From contig CAZSDU010000018.1 of NCBI GenBank assembly GCA_964605775.1, forward strand, positions 1-60,480: a stretch of 60,480 nucleotides of DNA, given 5' to 3'. The translations under genes were made by a program, and so were the position numbers. The notes below the pieces were generated by a model. The model saw only the letters and a list, made by a program, of their open reading frames with translations, had not been told where the DNA came from and ran no database searches. Source of the DNA: CAZSDU01 sp964605775. GTDB lineage: Bacteria > Bacteroidota > Bacteroidia > Bacteroidales > FEN-979. How positions within the stretch are numbered: the stretch's first letter is position 1; each line of letters opens with the position of its first letter. Below are positions 8,893-18,281 of the stretch, in pieces.

Positions 8893-9986
8893 TGTAAAGG
8901 AATAGGAATGATAAATATGCTATGGTCTATTTCCATCTGATTAAAAATATTGCGGATCCGGCTTTCACTGGTATCCGTAATAAAAACCTGTCCGAAACTA
9001 TTCCTGCTGACCAATCGAATGAGTTGCTGAACCCTGAAATCGTCCAGCTTGTCAAATACATCATCCAGTAAAAGAACGGGTTCAAATCCTTTGATATTTC
9101 TGGTATATTCAAACTGAGCAAGTTTGATGGCGATCAAAAATGATTTTTGTTGCCCCTGAGATCCATATTTTTTTATCGGAAATCCGTCGATTTCAAGCTC
9201 CAGATCATCTTTATGAATGCCTGTAGTCGTATATTGAGCGGCACTATCCCTGGGCCGTGCTCTTTTCATCAATTCCCTGAAAGAACCTTGCATGAGCTGC
9301 GAATGGTACCTGATGTCCACGATTTCCAAACCCCCGCTGAGCCATTGAAAATAGTGCCGGAAGACAGGAGTCAGTTGATCCAGAAAATCTTTTCTCTTTT
9401 CAAAAATTTCCTGCCCATAACGGATGAGTTGTTCGTCCCAGCCCTCCAGAATACCATCATCAAAATAAGCATTCATTGCAAATTGTTTCAGCAAGGTATT
9501 GCGCTGATAAAGTGCTTTATTGTATTGGATCAGGTCATCCAGATAGACTTTATCGAACTGCGAAATAACGCTGTCAATATATTTTCTCCTAAGCTCACTG
9601 CCATCATTGATCAGATCACTGTCATAAGGAGAGATCATTACCAAGGGGAATTTCCCGATATGATCGGCCAGGCGGTCGTACTCCTTTTTATTGAGTAAAA
9701 ACTTCTTTCTTTGGTTCCTCTTTTGAATGCACTGAACGAGTTCCGCTTTTTCGGAATCAAAGAAATAGGTGCCATGAATGGCAAAAAAATCATTCTCATG
9801 TCGGATATTCTGGATATCCAGTGGATTAAAAAAACTTTTACAAAAAGACAGGTAATGTATCGCATCCAACAGATTGGTTTTCCCTACACCGTTATTTCCG
9901 ATGAAACAGTTGATCTTTTCTGAAAATTCAAAATCAGCCTGTTCGAAATTTTTAAAATTAATCAGTATCAATTTTTGCAAATACAT
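8889..9986 (-). CDS. recF: DNA replication and repair protein RecF
   Basis: 365 aa from the chosen start. An upstream in-frame start at 10016 exists, but the family begins MYLQKLILINFKNFE, and the ATG at 9986 lies one base after the ispH stop. It is an SMC-like ATPase that helps load RecA at gapped DNA. Walker A is GNNGVGKTNLLDAIHYL, the ABC signature region is KYGSQGQQKSFLIAIKLAQ and Walker B is PVLLLDDVFDKLDD. Complete and ordinary. Encoded between ispH and the DUF721 gene in one minus-strand operon. Confidence 0.95.
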   Translation of the reverse strand: MYLQKLILINFKNFEQADFEFSEKINCFIGNNGVGKTNLLDAIHYLSFCKSFFNPLDIQNIRHENDFFAIHGTYFFDSEKAELVQCIQKRNQRKKFLLNKKEYDRLADHIGKFPLVMISPYDSDLINDGSELRRKYIDSVISQFDKVYLDDLIQYNKALYQRNTLLKQFAMNAYFDDGILEGWDEQLIRYGQEIFEKRKDFLDQLTPVFRHYFQWLSGGLEIVDIRYHSQLMQGSFRELMKRARPRDSAAQYTTTGIHKDDLELEIDGFPIKKYGSQGQQKSFLIAIKLAQFEYTRNIKGFEPVLLLDDVFDKLDDFRVQQLIRLVSRNSFGQVFITDTSESRIRNIFNQMEIDHSIFIIPIPLQ

Positions 9987-9987
9987 A

Positions 9988-10866
9988 TCAGTTCTCCATT
10001 TGCAAGATTTGAACACCGACTTTTTCCATCAGCCACATGGGCGTAGAAGTAGCCCCGCAAACCCCGACATCAGAAAGTCCCTCAAACCATTCTTTTTTTA
10101 GTTCCTCCGGACTTGAAACAAAGTATGTATTCGGATTAACATCTTTGCATACCTGATATAAGATTAACCCATTGGAACTTTTTTTACCACTGACAAAAAC
10201 AACGGCTTCAAAGCGAGTAGCAAATTCCCTCAACAATCCGGAACGGTTGGAAACCTGTCGGCATATGCTGTCATTCCATTGGAAATCGTAAGGGGTTCCT
10301 TGACTTTCGACGCTGAAGCGTTTTTCGATCAAACCAATCAGATCATGAAATCCATCCACTCCTTTTGTCGTCTGGCTGTACAATCGAATGGGTTTTGAAA
10401 AATCTATCTTATCCAGATCATTTTCATCCCCCACGATGATGGCACTTCCATTTGTTTGTCCTTTTAACCCATTGACCTCTGCATGCCCTTCTTTGCCATA
10501 TATAACAATCTGACCATTCTTGGCTTTCATCTCCTGAAACCCCTTATGAATGACATGCTGGAGATTCAGCACAATGGGACAGGATGCATCAATCAGCTCA
10601 ATATCGTTATTCAGTGCAATCTGATAGGTAGCAGGAGGTTCACCATGTGCCCGGATCAGGACTTTGACATGATGTAATTCTTTGAGATCATCATGATTAA
10701 TAATGATCAGTCCCAGTTCCCGGAGACGATTTACCTCCATGTTGTTATGTACAATGTCCCCAAGGCAATACAAGCGCGGAGATTTTGCCAATTCCCTTTC
10801 TGCCACTTCTATGGCATAAACCACTCCGAAGCAGAAACCGGAATGTGGATCAATGGTTACATTCAT
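9988..10866 (-). CDS. ispH: 4-hydroxy-3-methylbut-2-enyl diphosphate reductase
   Basis: 292 aa. It is the last enzyme of the MEP isoprenoid pathway, reducing HMBPP to IPP and DMAPP with a [4Fe-4S] cluster. The three cluster cysteines lie in GFCFGV, DASCPIV and VGVCGATSTP. The substrate-binding histidine is in IRAHGEPP, and the conserved Asn-Glu pair region is present (KEGHAEVNGLKGQ). Its start overlaps the porQ stop by 4 bases. Complete. Confidence 0.96.
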   Translation of the reverse strand: MNVTIDPHSGFCFGVVYAIEVAERELAKSPRLYCLGDIVHNNMEVNRLRELGLIIINHDDLKELHHVKVLIRAHGEPPATYQIALNNDIELIDASCPIVLNLQHVIHKGFQEMKAKNGQIVIYGKEGHAEVNGLKGQTNGSAIIVGDENDLDKIDFSKPIRLYSQTTKGVDGFHDLIGLIEKRFSVESQGTPYDFQWNDSICRQVSNRSGLLREFATRFEAVVFVSGKKSSNGLILYQVCKDVNPNTYFVSSPEELKKEWFEGLSDVGVCGATSTPMWLMEKVGVQILQMEN

Positions 10867-11930
10867 TTCTTTTTTGAAAAATCCTGAAGGTTGACGGTCA
10901 CAGTAATATAATTCGGATTGCTGCCACCAGCCTGGAAGGTTGACCGGGTATAACTCAGGTTGAACATTTTTATCCGGAGGCCTGCCCCAACTGTAAATCC
11001 AGCCAGTCCGGCCCGGTTATTCAATTTCAGTTCCTGTCGGCGAAGGTAATTATATCCCAGGCGGAGTGAGAGGGTTTTTGCAATGGTCACTTCAGCACCA
11101 AGAACAATATGACGCATCAGGTTGTCTGCAAATTTCCCAATTCCGGTTTTCTGCTTAGTCTCCCCGCTGATGGGGTCTGCAGCATTTGCCGGGTCGTCAG
11201 GGTCTGTATAGGAAAGATCCCATCTTTCAAGATGGGTTATTAATTGTGAGAATCTGACCGGAATATGTCTGAGTTTTTGGGATAACCCGATCTGAATTTC
11301 GAAAGGGAGGGGTTCACGTTCTCCAGGTCGGTATGCAATAATCTGAGCACCAATATTCCGGCCAATCAGGGAAGCCGTAAAAAGATCATCTTTTGTACTA
11401 TATGTTCCCGCAACATCCACTGCTATTCCGAATGAATTATAATCGGCCATTTGGGAATAGATAAGTTTTCCATTTGCGCCTATGGAGAAATGAGGACTGA
11501 GTTGTCGTCCCCAACCAATTGTTAAGGCATAATCGGCAGCGGAAAAAGAGCCCAGGATATTTCCGGCAGCATCGGTTTCGGTAAATTTGCCGTAATCGAA
11601 GAACTGGAAAGTTCCGACAAAACTACCTGCCTTATTAAACGTATGGGAAAACATCACATATCCGTAATTGAGTCCTGTAAAATAATTAACAAAACTCAGC
11701 GAAAGGTTATTATTCATTTCAGGAGTGATCAAAGACGGATTTGCAAGGGTCAGGGTAATATCATTGTCTTTGATGGCGAGGAAATCTCCTCCCAGACCTG
11801 CTACCCTGGCCGAGTTGGTCAGGCTTAGAAAACGGTAGGTACTGTATCCGCCGCTTTGAGCAATGGTTTGCACGGTAGAGATCAGGAGAAAAAAACAGAT
11901 CAAAAAAATGGTTCGTATCAGTGTTCGCAC
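10863..11930 (-). CDS. porQ: Type IX secretion system protein PorQ-like
   Basis: 355 aa. A signal peptide of about 24 residues (LIRTIFLICFFLLISTVQTI) is followed by the family start GGYSTYRFLSLTNSARVAGL, then alternating beta-strand sequence rich in Gly and aromatic residues, ending in an outer-membrane-like strand. PorQ belongs to the FadL-like beta-barrel group. In Porphyromonas gingivalis it is needed for type IX secretion through the PorU/PorV/PorZ surface complex. Its presence implies the type IX system in this organism. First gene of the minus-strand porQ-ispH-recF-DUF721 set. Confidence 0.82.
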   Translation of the reverse strand: MRTLIRTIFLICFFLLISTVQTIAQSGGYSTYRFLSLTNSARVAGLGGDFLAIKDNDITLTLANPSLITPEMNNNLSLSFVNYFTGLNYGYVMFSHTFNKAGSFVGTFQFFDYGKFTETDAAGNILGSFSAADYALTIGWGRQLSPHFSIGANGKLIYSQMADYNSFGIAVDVAGTYSTKDDLFTASLIGRNIGAQIIAYRPGEREPLPFEIQIGLSQKLRHIPVRFSQLITHLERWDLSYTDPDDPANAADPISGETKQKTGIGKFADNLMRHIVLGAEVTIAKTLSLRLGYNYLRRQELKLNNRAGLAGFTVGAGLRIKMFNLSYTRSTFQAGGSNPNYITVTVNLQDFSKKK

Positions 11931-12024
11931 AGGTATCAGGAGTTGAATGTTAATTAACGATAGGTTTGTTCAAATAGTATTTTTGTGTAACAATAAAATG
12001 GTGAAGTGTCAAGGATAATCCTTT

Positions 12025-12987
12025 TCAGACCATCAGCCCCCGGCCAGTTTTTGCAATCTTTTTTTCTTTATTAAGATCAGCGACCAGTTTGTCCAGAATT
12101 CCGTTAATAAACAACTTGCTTTTCACGGAACTGAACTGCTTTGAAATTTCAATATATTCATTCATGGTTACTTTCACCGGAATTTGAGAGAAATATAAAA
12201 ATTCCGTCAAGGCCATCTTGATCAAAACAACATCAGTCAGGGCAATCCTTTCCAGTTCCCAGTTACGCGTACGCGTCTCTATCATCAGGTTAAATTCTTC
12301 ACTATGCAGAATCGATTTCCTGAATAATTCAAGAATGAAAATCCTGTCGCTTTCCGGATCATCCTCCAGATCTTTTTTCAACAGAGATAAGAGTTCCTGT
12401 TCCGGTGCAAAGAATTCATTCAGTAATTTTAAGGTTTTCAACACAAAAACGGCGGCGACTTCAAAATCATCTTCCCAGAAAAGGTTACGTTCTTCGCAAT
12501 AGAACTGAAGATCGCCTGATTTGGCAATATATTTCCTGAAAAGCTTGAGAAGGTAGCCCTGATCCTCTTGATAGGTGGTTTTCCCAGAAGTCAGATATTC
12601 AGCATGATCTTTGCTGTTTTTGATCTTCAGATAGACTTTTCTAACCATTTCCTGCTCCTCTGTCCAGGAAAACTTATATTGCCGGAACCTGCCTGCAAGT
12701 TCAAGATTTTCCTGAAGTTGGATCACCAGTTTATTATTGAGAAGTTTCAGGTTTGGATTCAGTTCTTCCTGGGTCGGTATGAATTTTGTTTTCGCTTCCT
12801 CCATACGGAAACGATAGAAGTGCAGGACTTCCATTAAAAAAGAGAGTTGAAGAAAATAAAGTTCAGAAATTTTATTAATGCTTAAGAGAAGGTTTTTCTC
12901 AGCTATATCAAGACGGATTTCACCCCCCTGAAAATACGCGTACAATGCCTGAAGCACCTTGATCCTGAAATGCCTTCTACCTAACAT
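12025..12987 (-). CDS. nusB: Transcription antitermination factor NusB (long form)
   Basis: 320 aa, the long Bacteroidota form with an N-terminal extension (E. coli NusB is about 139 aa). It begins MLGRRHFRIKVLQALYAYFQ. The NusB fold proper is in the C-terminal half, ending WELERIALTDVVLIKMALTE and VTMNEYIEISKQFSSVKSK, the usual RNA- and NusE-binding signature. It takes part in rRNA antitermination. It is separated from porQ by 94 bases and diverges from the DUF3276 gene, with about 148 bases between. Confidence 0.9.
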   Translation of the reverse strand: MLGRRHFRIKVLQALYAYFQGGEIRLDIAEKNLLLSINKISELYFLQLSFLMEVLHFYRFRMEEAKTKFIPTQEELNPNLKLLNNKLVIQLQENLELAGRFRQYKFSWTEEQEMVRKVYLKIKNSKDHAEYLTSGKTTYQEDQGYLLKLFRKYIAKSGDLQFYCEERNLFWEDDFEVAAVFVLKTLKLLNEFFAPEQELLSLLKKDLEDDPESDRIFILELFRKSILHSEEFNLMIETRTRNWELERIALTDVVLIKMALTEFLYFSQIPVKVTMNEYIEISKQFSSVKSKLFINGILDKLVADLNKEKKIAKTGRGLMV

Positions 12988-13057
12988 ATTTCATGATTAA
13001 TAAGAACAAACATTAGCAATGAATAACAGGATGCAAATCTAAGGAATTAAAATAAGC

Positions 13058-13087
13058 TTTTATTTTCAAATAATATTTTTATTTTTG
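13058..13087 (+). promoter_or_regulatory. Bacteroidota-type promoter for the DUF3276 gene
   Basis: TTTT (13058-13061), an 18-base spacer and TATTTTTG (13080-13087). This fits TAnnTTTG with a weak -33 element. The transcription start would be near 13094, giving a leader of about 40 bases. Confidence 0.4.
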
Positions 13088-13135
13088 CGTTTGATGAAAG
13101 AACAATAAACCTATCATAAAATCGACACTGCATCA

Positions 13136-13516
13136 ATGGAAGATCTTGAGAATAAGGATAGAGAAAGGGGAGAAATTTTTTCACGCGCTGTTCGGGCAGG
13201 TAAACGAACCTACTTTTTTGACGTTAAAGCTACCGTTGGCGATGAGTATTACCTGACGATTACAGAAAGCAAGCGCCGTTTCAACAATGAACAAGGGAAG
13301 TTTTTTTATGAAAAACATAAACTCTTTCTGTATAAGGAGGATTTCGAAAAATTCTACCATGGCCTGAATGATGCCATTTCCTTTGTTAAAACAGGGAAAG
13401 CTCCCGATCTACCTGAGTACAGGGAGGTTCCCCCGGTTGAACCTGATGGGAAGGAAATTAAAAAAGACCATGTCAGTATCGAGTTTGAAGATTTAAATTC
13501 AGATTCAGAGCAATAA
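13136..13516 (+). CDS. DUF3276 family (PUR-domain) nucleic-acid-binding protein
   Basis: 126 aa. The core (EIFSRAVRAGKRTYFFDVKA, then YYLTITESKR and KLFLYKEDFEKF) is the single PUR repeat found in Bacteroidota proteins such as the Bacteroides and spirochaete PurA-like proteins, which bind single-stranded nucleic acid. The C-terminal 35 residues are acidic and probably disordered. A nucleoid or RNA-binding role is inferred from the family. Stands alone between nusB and parA. Confidence 0.85.
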   Translation: MEDLENKDRERGEIFSRAVRAGKRTYFFDVKATVGDEYYLTITESKRRFNNEQGKFFYEKHKLFLYKEDFEKFYHGLNDAISFVKTGKAPDLPEYREVPPVEPDGKEIKKDHVSIEFEDLNSDSEQ

Positions 13517-13618
13517 TTCTTTTCCCGGAAATGTATATGATGGTCTGAAGTATTCATCCTGATGGTTGAATTTCTGTTAAAACTTTTCAACATTATCTTT
13601 CCTGTTCATATTTAGATT

Positions 13619-13626
13619 TAACTTTG
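13619..13626 (+). promoter_or_regulatory. -7-like element upstream of parA
   Basis: TAACTTTG matches TAnnTTTG and lies 20 bases before the parA start codon. A -33 element at the standard distance is not convincing, so the call is weak. Confidence 0.35.
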
Positions 13627-13645
13627 CCAAATGTAAGTATTACCA

Positions 13646-14449
13646 ATGGGGAAAGTAATTGCCATAGCCAATCAGAAAGGCGGAGTCGGGAAAACCACAA
13701 CAGCCATTAATCTTGCTGCAGGTTTAGCGGTTCTTGAACATAACACCCTGATTATTGACGCCGATCCCCAAGCCAATGCAACTTCCGGTGTGGGTTTTGA
13801 TCCGCGAAATATCAAGACGAGTATCTATGAATGTATAATGGATGATGTAGAACCACAGAACATCATCCTCAACACGACCACGCCGTTTCTTGACATTCTG
13901 CCGGCTCATATTGATCTGGTCGGAGCTGAGATTGAAATGATCTCCCTGACCAACAGAGAGAAAATGATGAGGAAAGTGATCAATAAAGTCAAAGATAATT
14001 ATGAATTTATCATCATCGATTGCTCACCCTCCCTTGGTTTGATCACAGTCAACTCACTGACTGCGGCAGATTCAGTCATCATCCCGGTACAATGCGAATA
14101 CTTTGCACTCGAAGGCCTTGGCAAATTGCTGAATACCATTAAAATTGTCCAATCCAGACTGAATCCAGCGCTGGACATAGAAGGGATACTGCTCACCATG
14201 TACGACAACCGACTAAACCTGGCAAAACAGGTAGTGGATGAAGTCAAAACCCATTTCCAGCAAATGGTTTTCAAGACCCTCATCAACCGGAATACAAAAC
14301 TCGGAGAAGCACCGAGTTTTGGAGTAACTATCATGATGCATGACATTAATAGTTCAGGCGCCATCAATTATCTGAACCTTGCCAGGGAAATCCTTCAGAA
14401 TAATGAGTTAACCCGATTAAAGAACGAAGAAAAAGAGATCAATGTCTGA
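13646..14449 (+). CDS. parA: Chromosome partitioning ATPase ParA (Soj)
   Basis: 267 aa. Deviant Walker A is NQKGGVGKTTTAINLAAGL with both signature lysines, Walker A' is LIIDADPQANAT, and Walker B is EFIIIDCSPSLGL. A chromosomal ParA that moves or loads ParB-parS complexes on the nucleoid. It overlaps parB by 8 bases. No parS-like 16-mer was seen nearby, but I looked only by eye. Confidence 0.95.
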   Translation: MGKVIAIANQKGGVGKTTTAINLAAGLAVLEHNTLIIDADPQANATSGVGFDPRNIKTSIYECIMDDVEPQNIILNTTTPFLDILPAHIDLVGAEIEMISLTNREKMMRKVINKVKDNYEFIIIDCSPSLGLITVNSLTAADSVIIPVQCEYFALEGLGKLLNTIKIVQSRLNPALDIEGILLTMYDNRLNLAKQVVDEVKTHFQQMVFKTLINRNTKLGEAPSFGVTIMMHDINSSGAINYLNLAREILQNNELTRLKNEEKEINV

Positions 14450-15335
14450 AACACATGGCAAGAAAAAGGCATTGGGAAGGGGACTGAGTGCTCTTCTTGA
14501 TCATCCGGGTAATGCGTCCAATTCTCAGGAGATATCCGGAAACTATGACATTGGAGCAGTTTCCCAAATCAGGATAGAACAAATCGAAGCCAATCCTTTT
14601 CAGCCCAGAAAATATTTCCGTGAAACAGAACTGGCTGAGCTTGCATTATCCATTCAGCAACAGGGGATTATCCAACCCCTTACCGTCAGAAAATTAGGAC
14701 ACGACAAATACCAGCTCATTGCCGGTGAACGCAGGCTGAAAGCCTCGGAAATTGCCGGCTTAACTGTAGTTCCAGCCTATATCCGTGTGGCCAACGATGA
14801 ACAGATGCTCGAAATGGCCCTGGTTGAAAACATTCAAAGAGAGGATTTAAATCCCCTTGAAATCGCCTTTAGCTTTCAACGCCTGCTCGAAGAATGTAAA
14901 TTCCGACAGGAAGACCTCAGCCAGAAATTGGGAAAAGACCGTTCCACCATATCCAATTATATCAGATTACTCAAACTTCCCTCAGAAATCCAAATCGCGG
15001 TCAGGGATAACCTGATCTCTATGGGACATGCCAGAGCCATTGTCAACGTAGAGGATGAAAAGGAACAATTGCTCATCCTCCAGCAAATCCTTGAACAAAA
15101 ATTATCCGTACGACAGGTTGAAGAAACAGTCAGGGAACTCAGTCAAACCAGAACACCCAAAGAAAAGCGGAAAGTCACCCTCCTTCCCAAATTCGATGAT
15201 GCAAAAAACATACTTCATGCCATCCTGGAGTCCAAGGTTGAATTGAAAGTAAATGATAAAGGAGCGGGATCCATCATCATCTCTTTTAAGTCGGAGGAAG
15301 ATTTCGACCGGGTATTTACGAAACTTAAATCTTAA
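14442..15335 (+). CDS. parB: Chromosome partitioning protein ParB (Spo0J)
   Basis: 297 aa. The N terminus KKALGRGLSALLDH is the ParA-stimulating segment. The CTPase/ParB domain has QPRKYF and the GERRLKASEIAGL motif. It is followed by ENIQREDLNPLEIAFSFQRL and a helix-turn-helix (SQKLGKDRSTISNYIRLLK) that reads parS. The C-terminal dimerisation domain ends at the stop. The next gene starts immediately after the stop. Confidence 0.95.
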   Translation: MSETHGKKKALGRGLSALLDHPGNASNSQEISGNYDIGAVSQIRIEQIEANPFQPRKYFRETELAELALSIQQQGIIQPLTVRKLGHDKYQLIAGERRLKASEIAGLTVVPAYIRVANDEQMLEMALVENIQREDLNPLEIAFSFQRLLEECKFRQEDLSQKLGKDRSTISNYIRLLKLPSEIQIAVRDNLISMGHARAIVNVEDEKEQLLILQQILEQKLSVRQVEETVRELSQTRTPKEKRKVTLLPKFDDAKNILHAILESKVELKVNDKGAGSIIISFKSEEDFDRVFTKLKS

Positions 15336-15908
15336 ATGAAAGTTTCTTTTCCTTTCATTTTTTTGTTGATCCTGACCTTAATGTTAACTGTTTCAGCTCA
15401 CCCTCAAACAGGAAAACCAACTGTGGAACCCCCTGATTCCGTGAGGCAAAAAGAACATTCTCCGACCAAAGCTACCATTATGTCGGCACTGTTGCCCGGT
15501 CTCGGCCAGATTTATAATAAAAAATACTGGAAAGTCCCCATAATCTATGCCGGAATCGGAGTCATGACCTACTTCATCGCCTTTAATACCGATGAATACC
15601 TGAACTATAAATGTGCCTATATTGAAAAGAGCAACGGGAACACCAATGGAAATTATAAAGAGCTGGCCAATCGATACACCCTTGAGGAATTGCAATCCGC
15701 AAGGGAATATTACCGGAGAAACCTCGAAATATCCTGCCTGATCTCAGCCGTATGGTACGTTTTAAATATTGTGGATGCGGCCGTCGATGCCCATTTGTAC
15801 ACTTATAACATCAGTGATAAATTAGCCCTGAAATTGGAACCCGTAGTCGAACCCACAGGATATGCCCGACGTACGGCCACCGGACTCAAAATCAGTTTTC
15901 ATTTTTAA
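15336..15908 (+). CDS. DUF5683 membrane or envelope protein
   Basis: 190 aa. A signal or membrane anchor (FPFIFLLILTLMLTVSAHP) is followed by the family block ATIMSALLPGLGQIYNKKYW, a hydrophobic segment (IIYAGIGVMTYFIAF), a second one (ISAVWYVLNIVDAAVDAHL) and a short beta-rich tail. I recognise DUF5683, which usually sits next to parB or dapB in Bacteroidota. Function unknown. The start codon directly abuts the parB stop, so coupling is likely. Confidence 0.75.
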   Translation: MKVSFPFIFLLILTLMLTVSAHPQTGKPTVEPPDSVRQKEHSPTKATIMSALLPGLGQIYNKKYWKVPIIYAGIGVMTYFIAFNTDEYLNYKCAYIEKSNGNTNGNYKELANRYTLEELQSAREYYRRNLEISCLISAVWYVLNIVDAAVDAHLYTYNISDKLALKLEPVVEPTGYARRTATGLKISFHF

Positions 15909-15928
15909 CCTTCTTGTATAAACCTTTT

Positions 15929-16666
15929 ATGAAGATTGCAATCATCGGATATGGAAAAATGGGTCAGGAAATCGAAAAACTGGCCATCAAAAGGAAACAC
16001 GAGATCATTGTATGCATCGATGGTCAGGAAGATTGGGATAAAGCAGGTGACGAACTCGCGTTGGCCGATGTCGCGATAGAGTTTTCCACTCCGGCCTGTG
16101 TGGTTGACAACATCTATCGTTGCTTTGACGCCAATGTTCCGATAGTAACCGGTACAACAGGATGGTCAGAAAAGCTGGAACAAATCCGGAAAGATTGCCT
16201 TGATCGTCAACAGGGAATGATTTATTCTCCCAATTTCAGTATCGGCGTTAATCTGTTCTTTGATCTTAACCGGTATCTGGCCAACATGATGACAAAATGG
16301 GAGGGGTATGAGATTTCGATTGAAGAAACCCATCATATTCATAAGCAGGATGCACCCAGTGGTACGGCCATTGTCCTGGCCAACGACATCATCCGCCTGA
16401 CCGAAAGAAAAGAAAAATGGGTGAAGGAAGTTCCCAATAATCCGGATGAACTGGGTATTAAATCTGTTCGTGAAGAGAATATTCCAGGGATTCATCAGGT
16501 GAAATACGAATCGGATGAGGATATCATTGAAATTCGCCATCATGCTAAAAGCCGCAAGGGATTTGCCCTTGGCGCAATCCAGGCGGCAGAATGGCTGATC
16601 GGGAAGACAGGATTCTTTGAAATGAATACCTTCCTGCAGTCAAAAAAAATGGAAGAGGCTGGATAA
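15929..16666 (+). CDS. dapB: 4-hydroxy-tetrahydrodipicolinate reductase
   Basis: 245 aa from the ATG at 15929 (MKIAIIGYGKMG). A TTG at 15914 would add five residues that do not fit the family. It acts in the lysine and meso-diaminopimelate pathway, reducing HTPA with NAD(P)H. Nucleotide-binding loop is GYGKMG, GTTGW binds the cofactor, and the catalytic region is EETHHIHKQDAPSGTA with the His and Lys. Complete, and the second gene after parB in a packed operon. Confidence 0.95.
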   Translation: MKIAIIGYGKMGQEIEKLAIKRKHEIIVCIDGQEDWDKAGDELALADVAIEFSTPACVVDNIYRCFDANVPIVTGTTGWSEKLEQIRKDCLDRQQGMIYSPNFSIGVNLFFDLNRYLANMMTKWEGYEISIEETHHIHKQDAPSGTAIVLANDIIRLTERKEKWVKEVPNNPDELGIKSVREENIPGIHQVKYESDEDIIEIRHHAKSRKGFALGAIQAAEWLIGKTGFFEMNTFLQSKKMEEAG

Positions 16667-16711
16667 GAAAGCCTTCACTTAAACGTTATCTATTATCTTA
16701 ATCAACAATCT

Positions 16712-18226
16712 ATGAACCTCTATTTTGTTTTATTTATCGTTTTTTTCGTGCTGTCCATGGCCGGACTTTGGGGGATTTTTAACAAATCCGGAGAAAAAGG
16801 ATGGAAAATCCTGATCCCATTCTACAACTGGTACATCTGGCTTAAAATCGTCCGAAAACCAATGTGGTGGTATATCTTCCTGCTCATTCCTTTCATCAAT
16901 GTGTTTGTCCTTTTACTGATGATCGTTGAAATCTGCAAATGCTTTAAAAAATATGGCCTGGGACAACAAGCGCTGGGCGTTCTTTTCCCTTTTGTCTATC
17001 TTCCTTATCTCGCTTTCTCTGACCATGAAACATATACTGATCCCAAAAAACAAACTCCCCCAAAGAAATCAGCCACACGCGAATGGGTGGATGCTATTAT
17101 TTTTGCCGTGATTGCTGCTAGCATCATCCGTATTTTTTTAATAGAAGCCTACACCATTCCCACTTCTTCCATGGAAAAAACCTTGCTCGTAGGGGATTAT
17201 CTTTTCGTTTCAAAGCTTAGTTACGGACCCAAAGTACCCAATACTCCCCTCTCGTTTCCCTTTGTTCACCATACTCTACCTCTGACTGAAACCGTAAAAT
17301 CTTATGTTCAATGGATCACTCTCCCCTATTACCGCTTTCCCGGGCTGGCAAAAATCAAAAACATGGATGTGGTGGTCTTTAATTACCCTGACGGAGATAC
17401 GCTTTCCACCAAATTCCAGAGCAATGCCAGCTATTACCAGTTAGTGCGTCAATTCGGGCGGGATAACGTCTGGAATGACAAACTTAATTTCGGGGAAATC
17501 ATCACCCGACCTGTCGACAAAAGGGAAAACTTCATCAAGAGATGCATCGGGATACCCGGTGATACCATTCAGATCATTGATCAGAAGGTTTTTATCAACG
17601 GGAAACCTGAGCACAACTTTGGAAAAAAACAATATAAATATTTAATTAAAACTAACGGAGACCCTATCAATACGAGAAACCTTGAAAAACTCGATATAAC
17701 TGAAAATATTGCCACCGATAACCGGGGAACCTATGAAATGACTTTATCGGAAAATGCAGTGGAAAAGATCAGACAATTCGGTAATGTCATCGCGATTGAG
17801 CCTGAGATCGTGCCAAAAGGAACGCGGGATCCCAATTTGTTCCCTTTTGATTCTGCCTATCCCTGGAATGTGGATAACTTCGGACCTGTATGGATCCCTA
17901 AAAAAGGCGTCACCATTCCCCTTGACCTGCAAAATATTTGCATGTACGAACGCATCATCAAGGTTTTTGAAGGAAATGACCTCATCCTTAAAGAAGGTAA
18001 GATTTTCATCAACGGAAAGGAAACCAATCATTATACGTTTACCATGGATTATTTCTGGATGATGGGCGATAACCGTCATAATTCCGCCGATTCGAGGTAC
18101 TGGGGATTCGTTCCCGAAGACCATATCGTGGGAAAAGCCGTTTTTGTCTGGTTATCGCTTGATCCAAACAAATCTCTTTTCGATGGAAAAATCAGGTGGC
18201 GTAAACTGATGAGAATCGTAAAATAG
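16712..18226 (+). CDS. lepB: Signal peptidase I with N-terminal membrane domain
   Basis: 504 aa, about twice the size of a minimal enzyme. Residues 1-110 form an extra membrane domain (DUF5684-like: WGIFNKSGEKGWKILIPFYN) with three or four hydrophobic stretches. The peptidase domain has the catalytic serine in IPTSSMEKTLLVGDYLFVSK, the catalytic lysine in FIKRCIGIPGD, and the C-terminal box MMGDNRHNSADSRYWGFVP. It cleaves signal peptides on the outer face of the inner membrane. The large insertion between the boxes is usual in Bacteroidota. Confidence 0.92.
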   Translation: MNLYFVLFIVFFVLSMAGLWGIFNKSGEKGWKILIPFYNWYIWLKIVRKPMWWYIFLLIPFINVFVLLLMIVEICKCFKKYGLGQQALGVLFPFVYLPYLAFSDHETYTDPKKQTPPKKSATREWVDAIIFAVIAASIIRIFLIEAYTIPTSSMEKTLLVGDYLFVSKLSYGPKVPNTPLSFPFVHHTLPLTETVKSYVQWITLPYYRFPGLAKIKNMDVVVFNYPDGDTLSTKFQSNASYYQLVRQFGRDNVWNDKLNFGEIITRPVDKRENFIKRCIGIPGDTIQIIDQKVFINGKPEHNFGKKQYKYLIKTNGDPINTRNLEKLDITENIATDNRGTYEMTLSENAVEKIRQFGNVIAIEPEIVPKGTRDPNLFPFDSAYPWNVDNFGPVWIPKKGVTIPLDLQNICMYERIIKVFEGNDLILKEGKIFINGKETNHYTFTMDYFWMMGDNRHNSADSRYWGFVPEDHIVGKAVFVWLSLDPNKSLFDGKIRWRKLMRIVK

Positions 18227-18281
18227 GCTAATTTTGTAATGGAAATATATACCTTGCGTCAAATCATATAAACCATACAAC

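Noticed and set aside
13517..15335. parS sites near parAB
   Set aside because: I looked by eye for the 16-mer TGTTTCACGTGAAACA and saw no close match.
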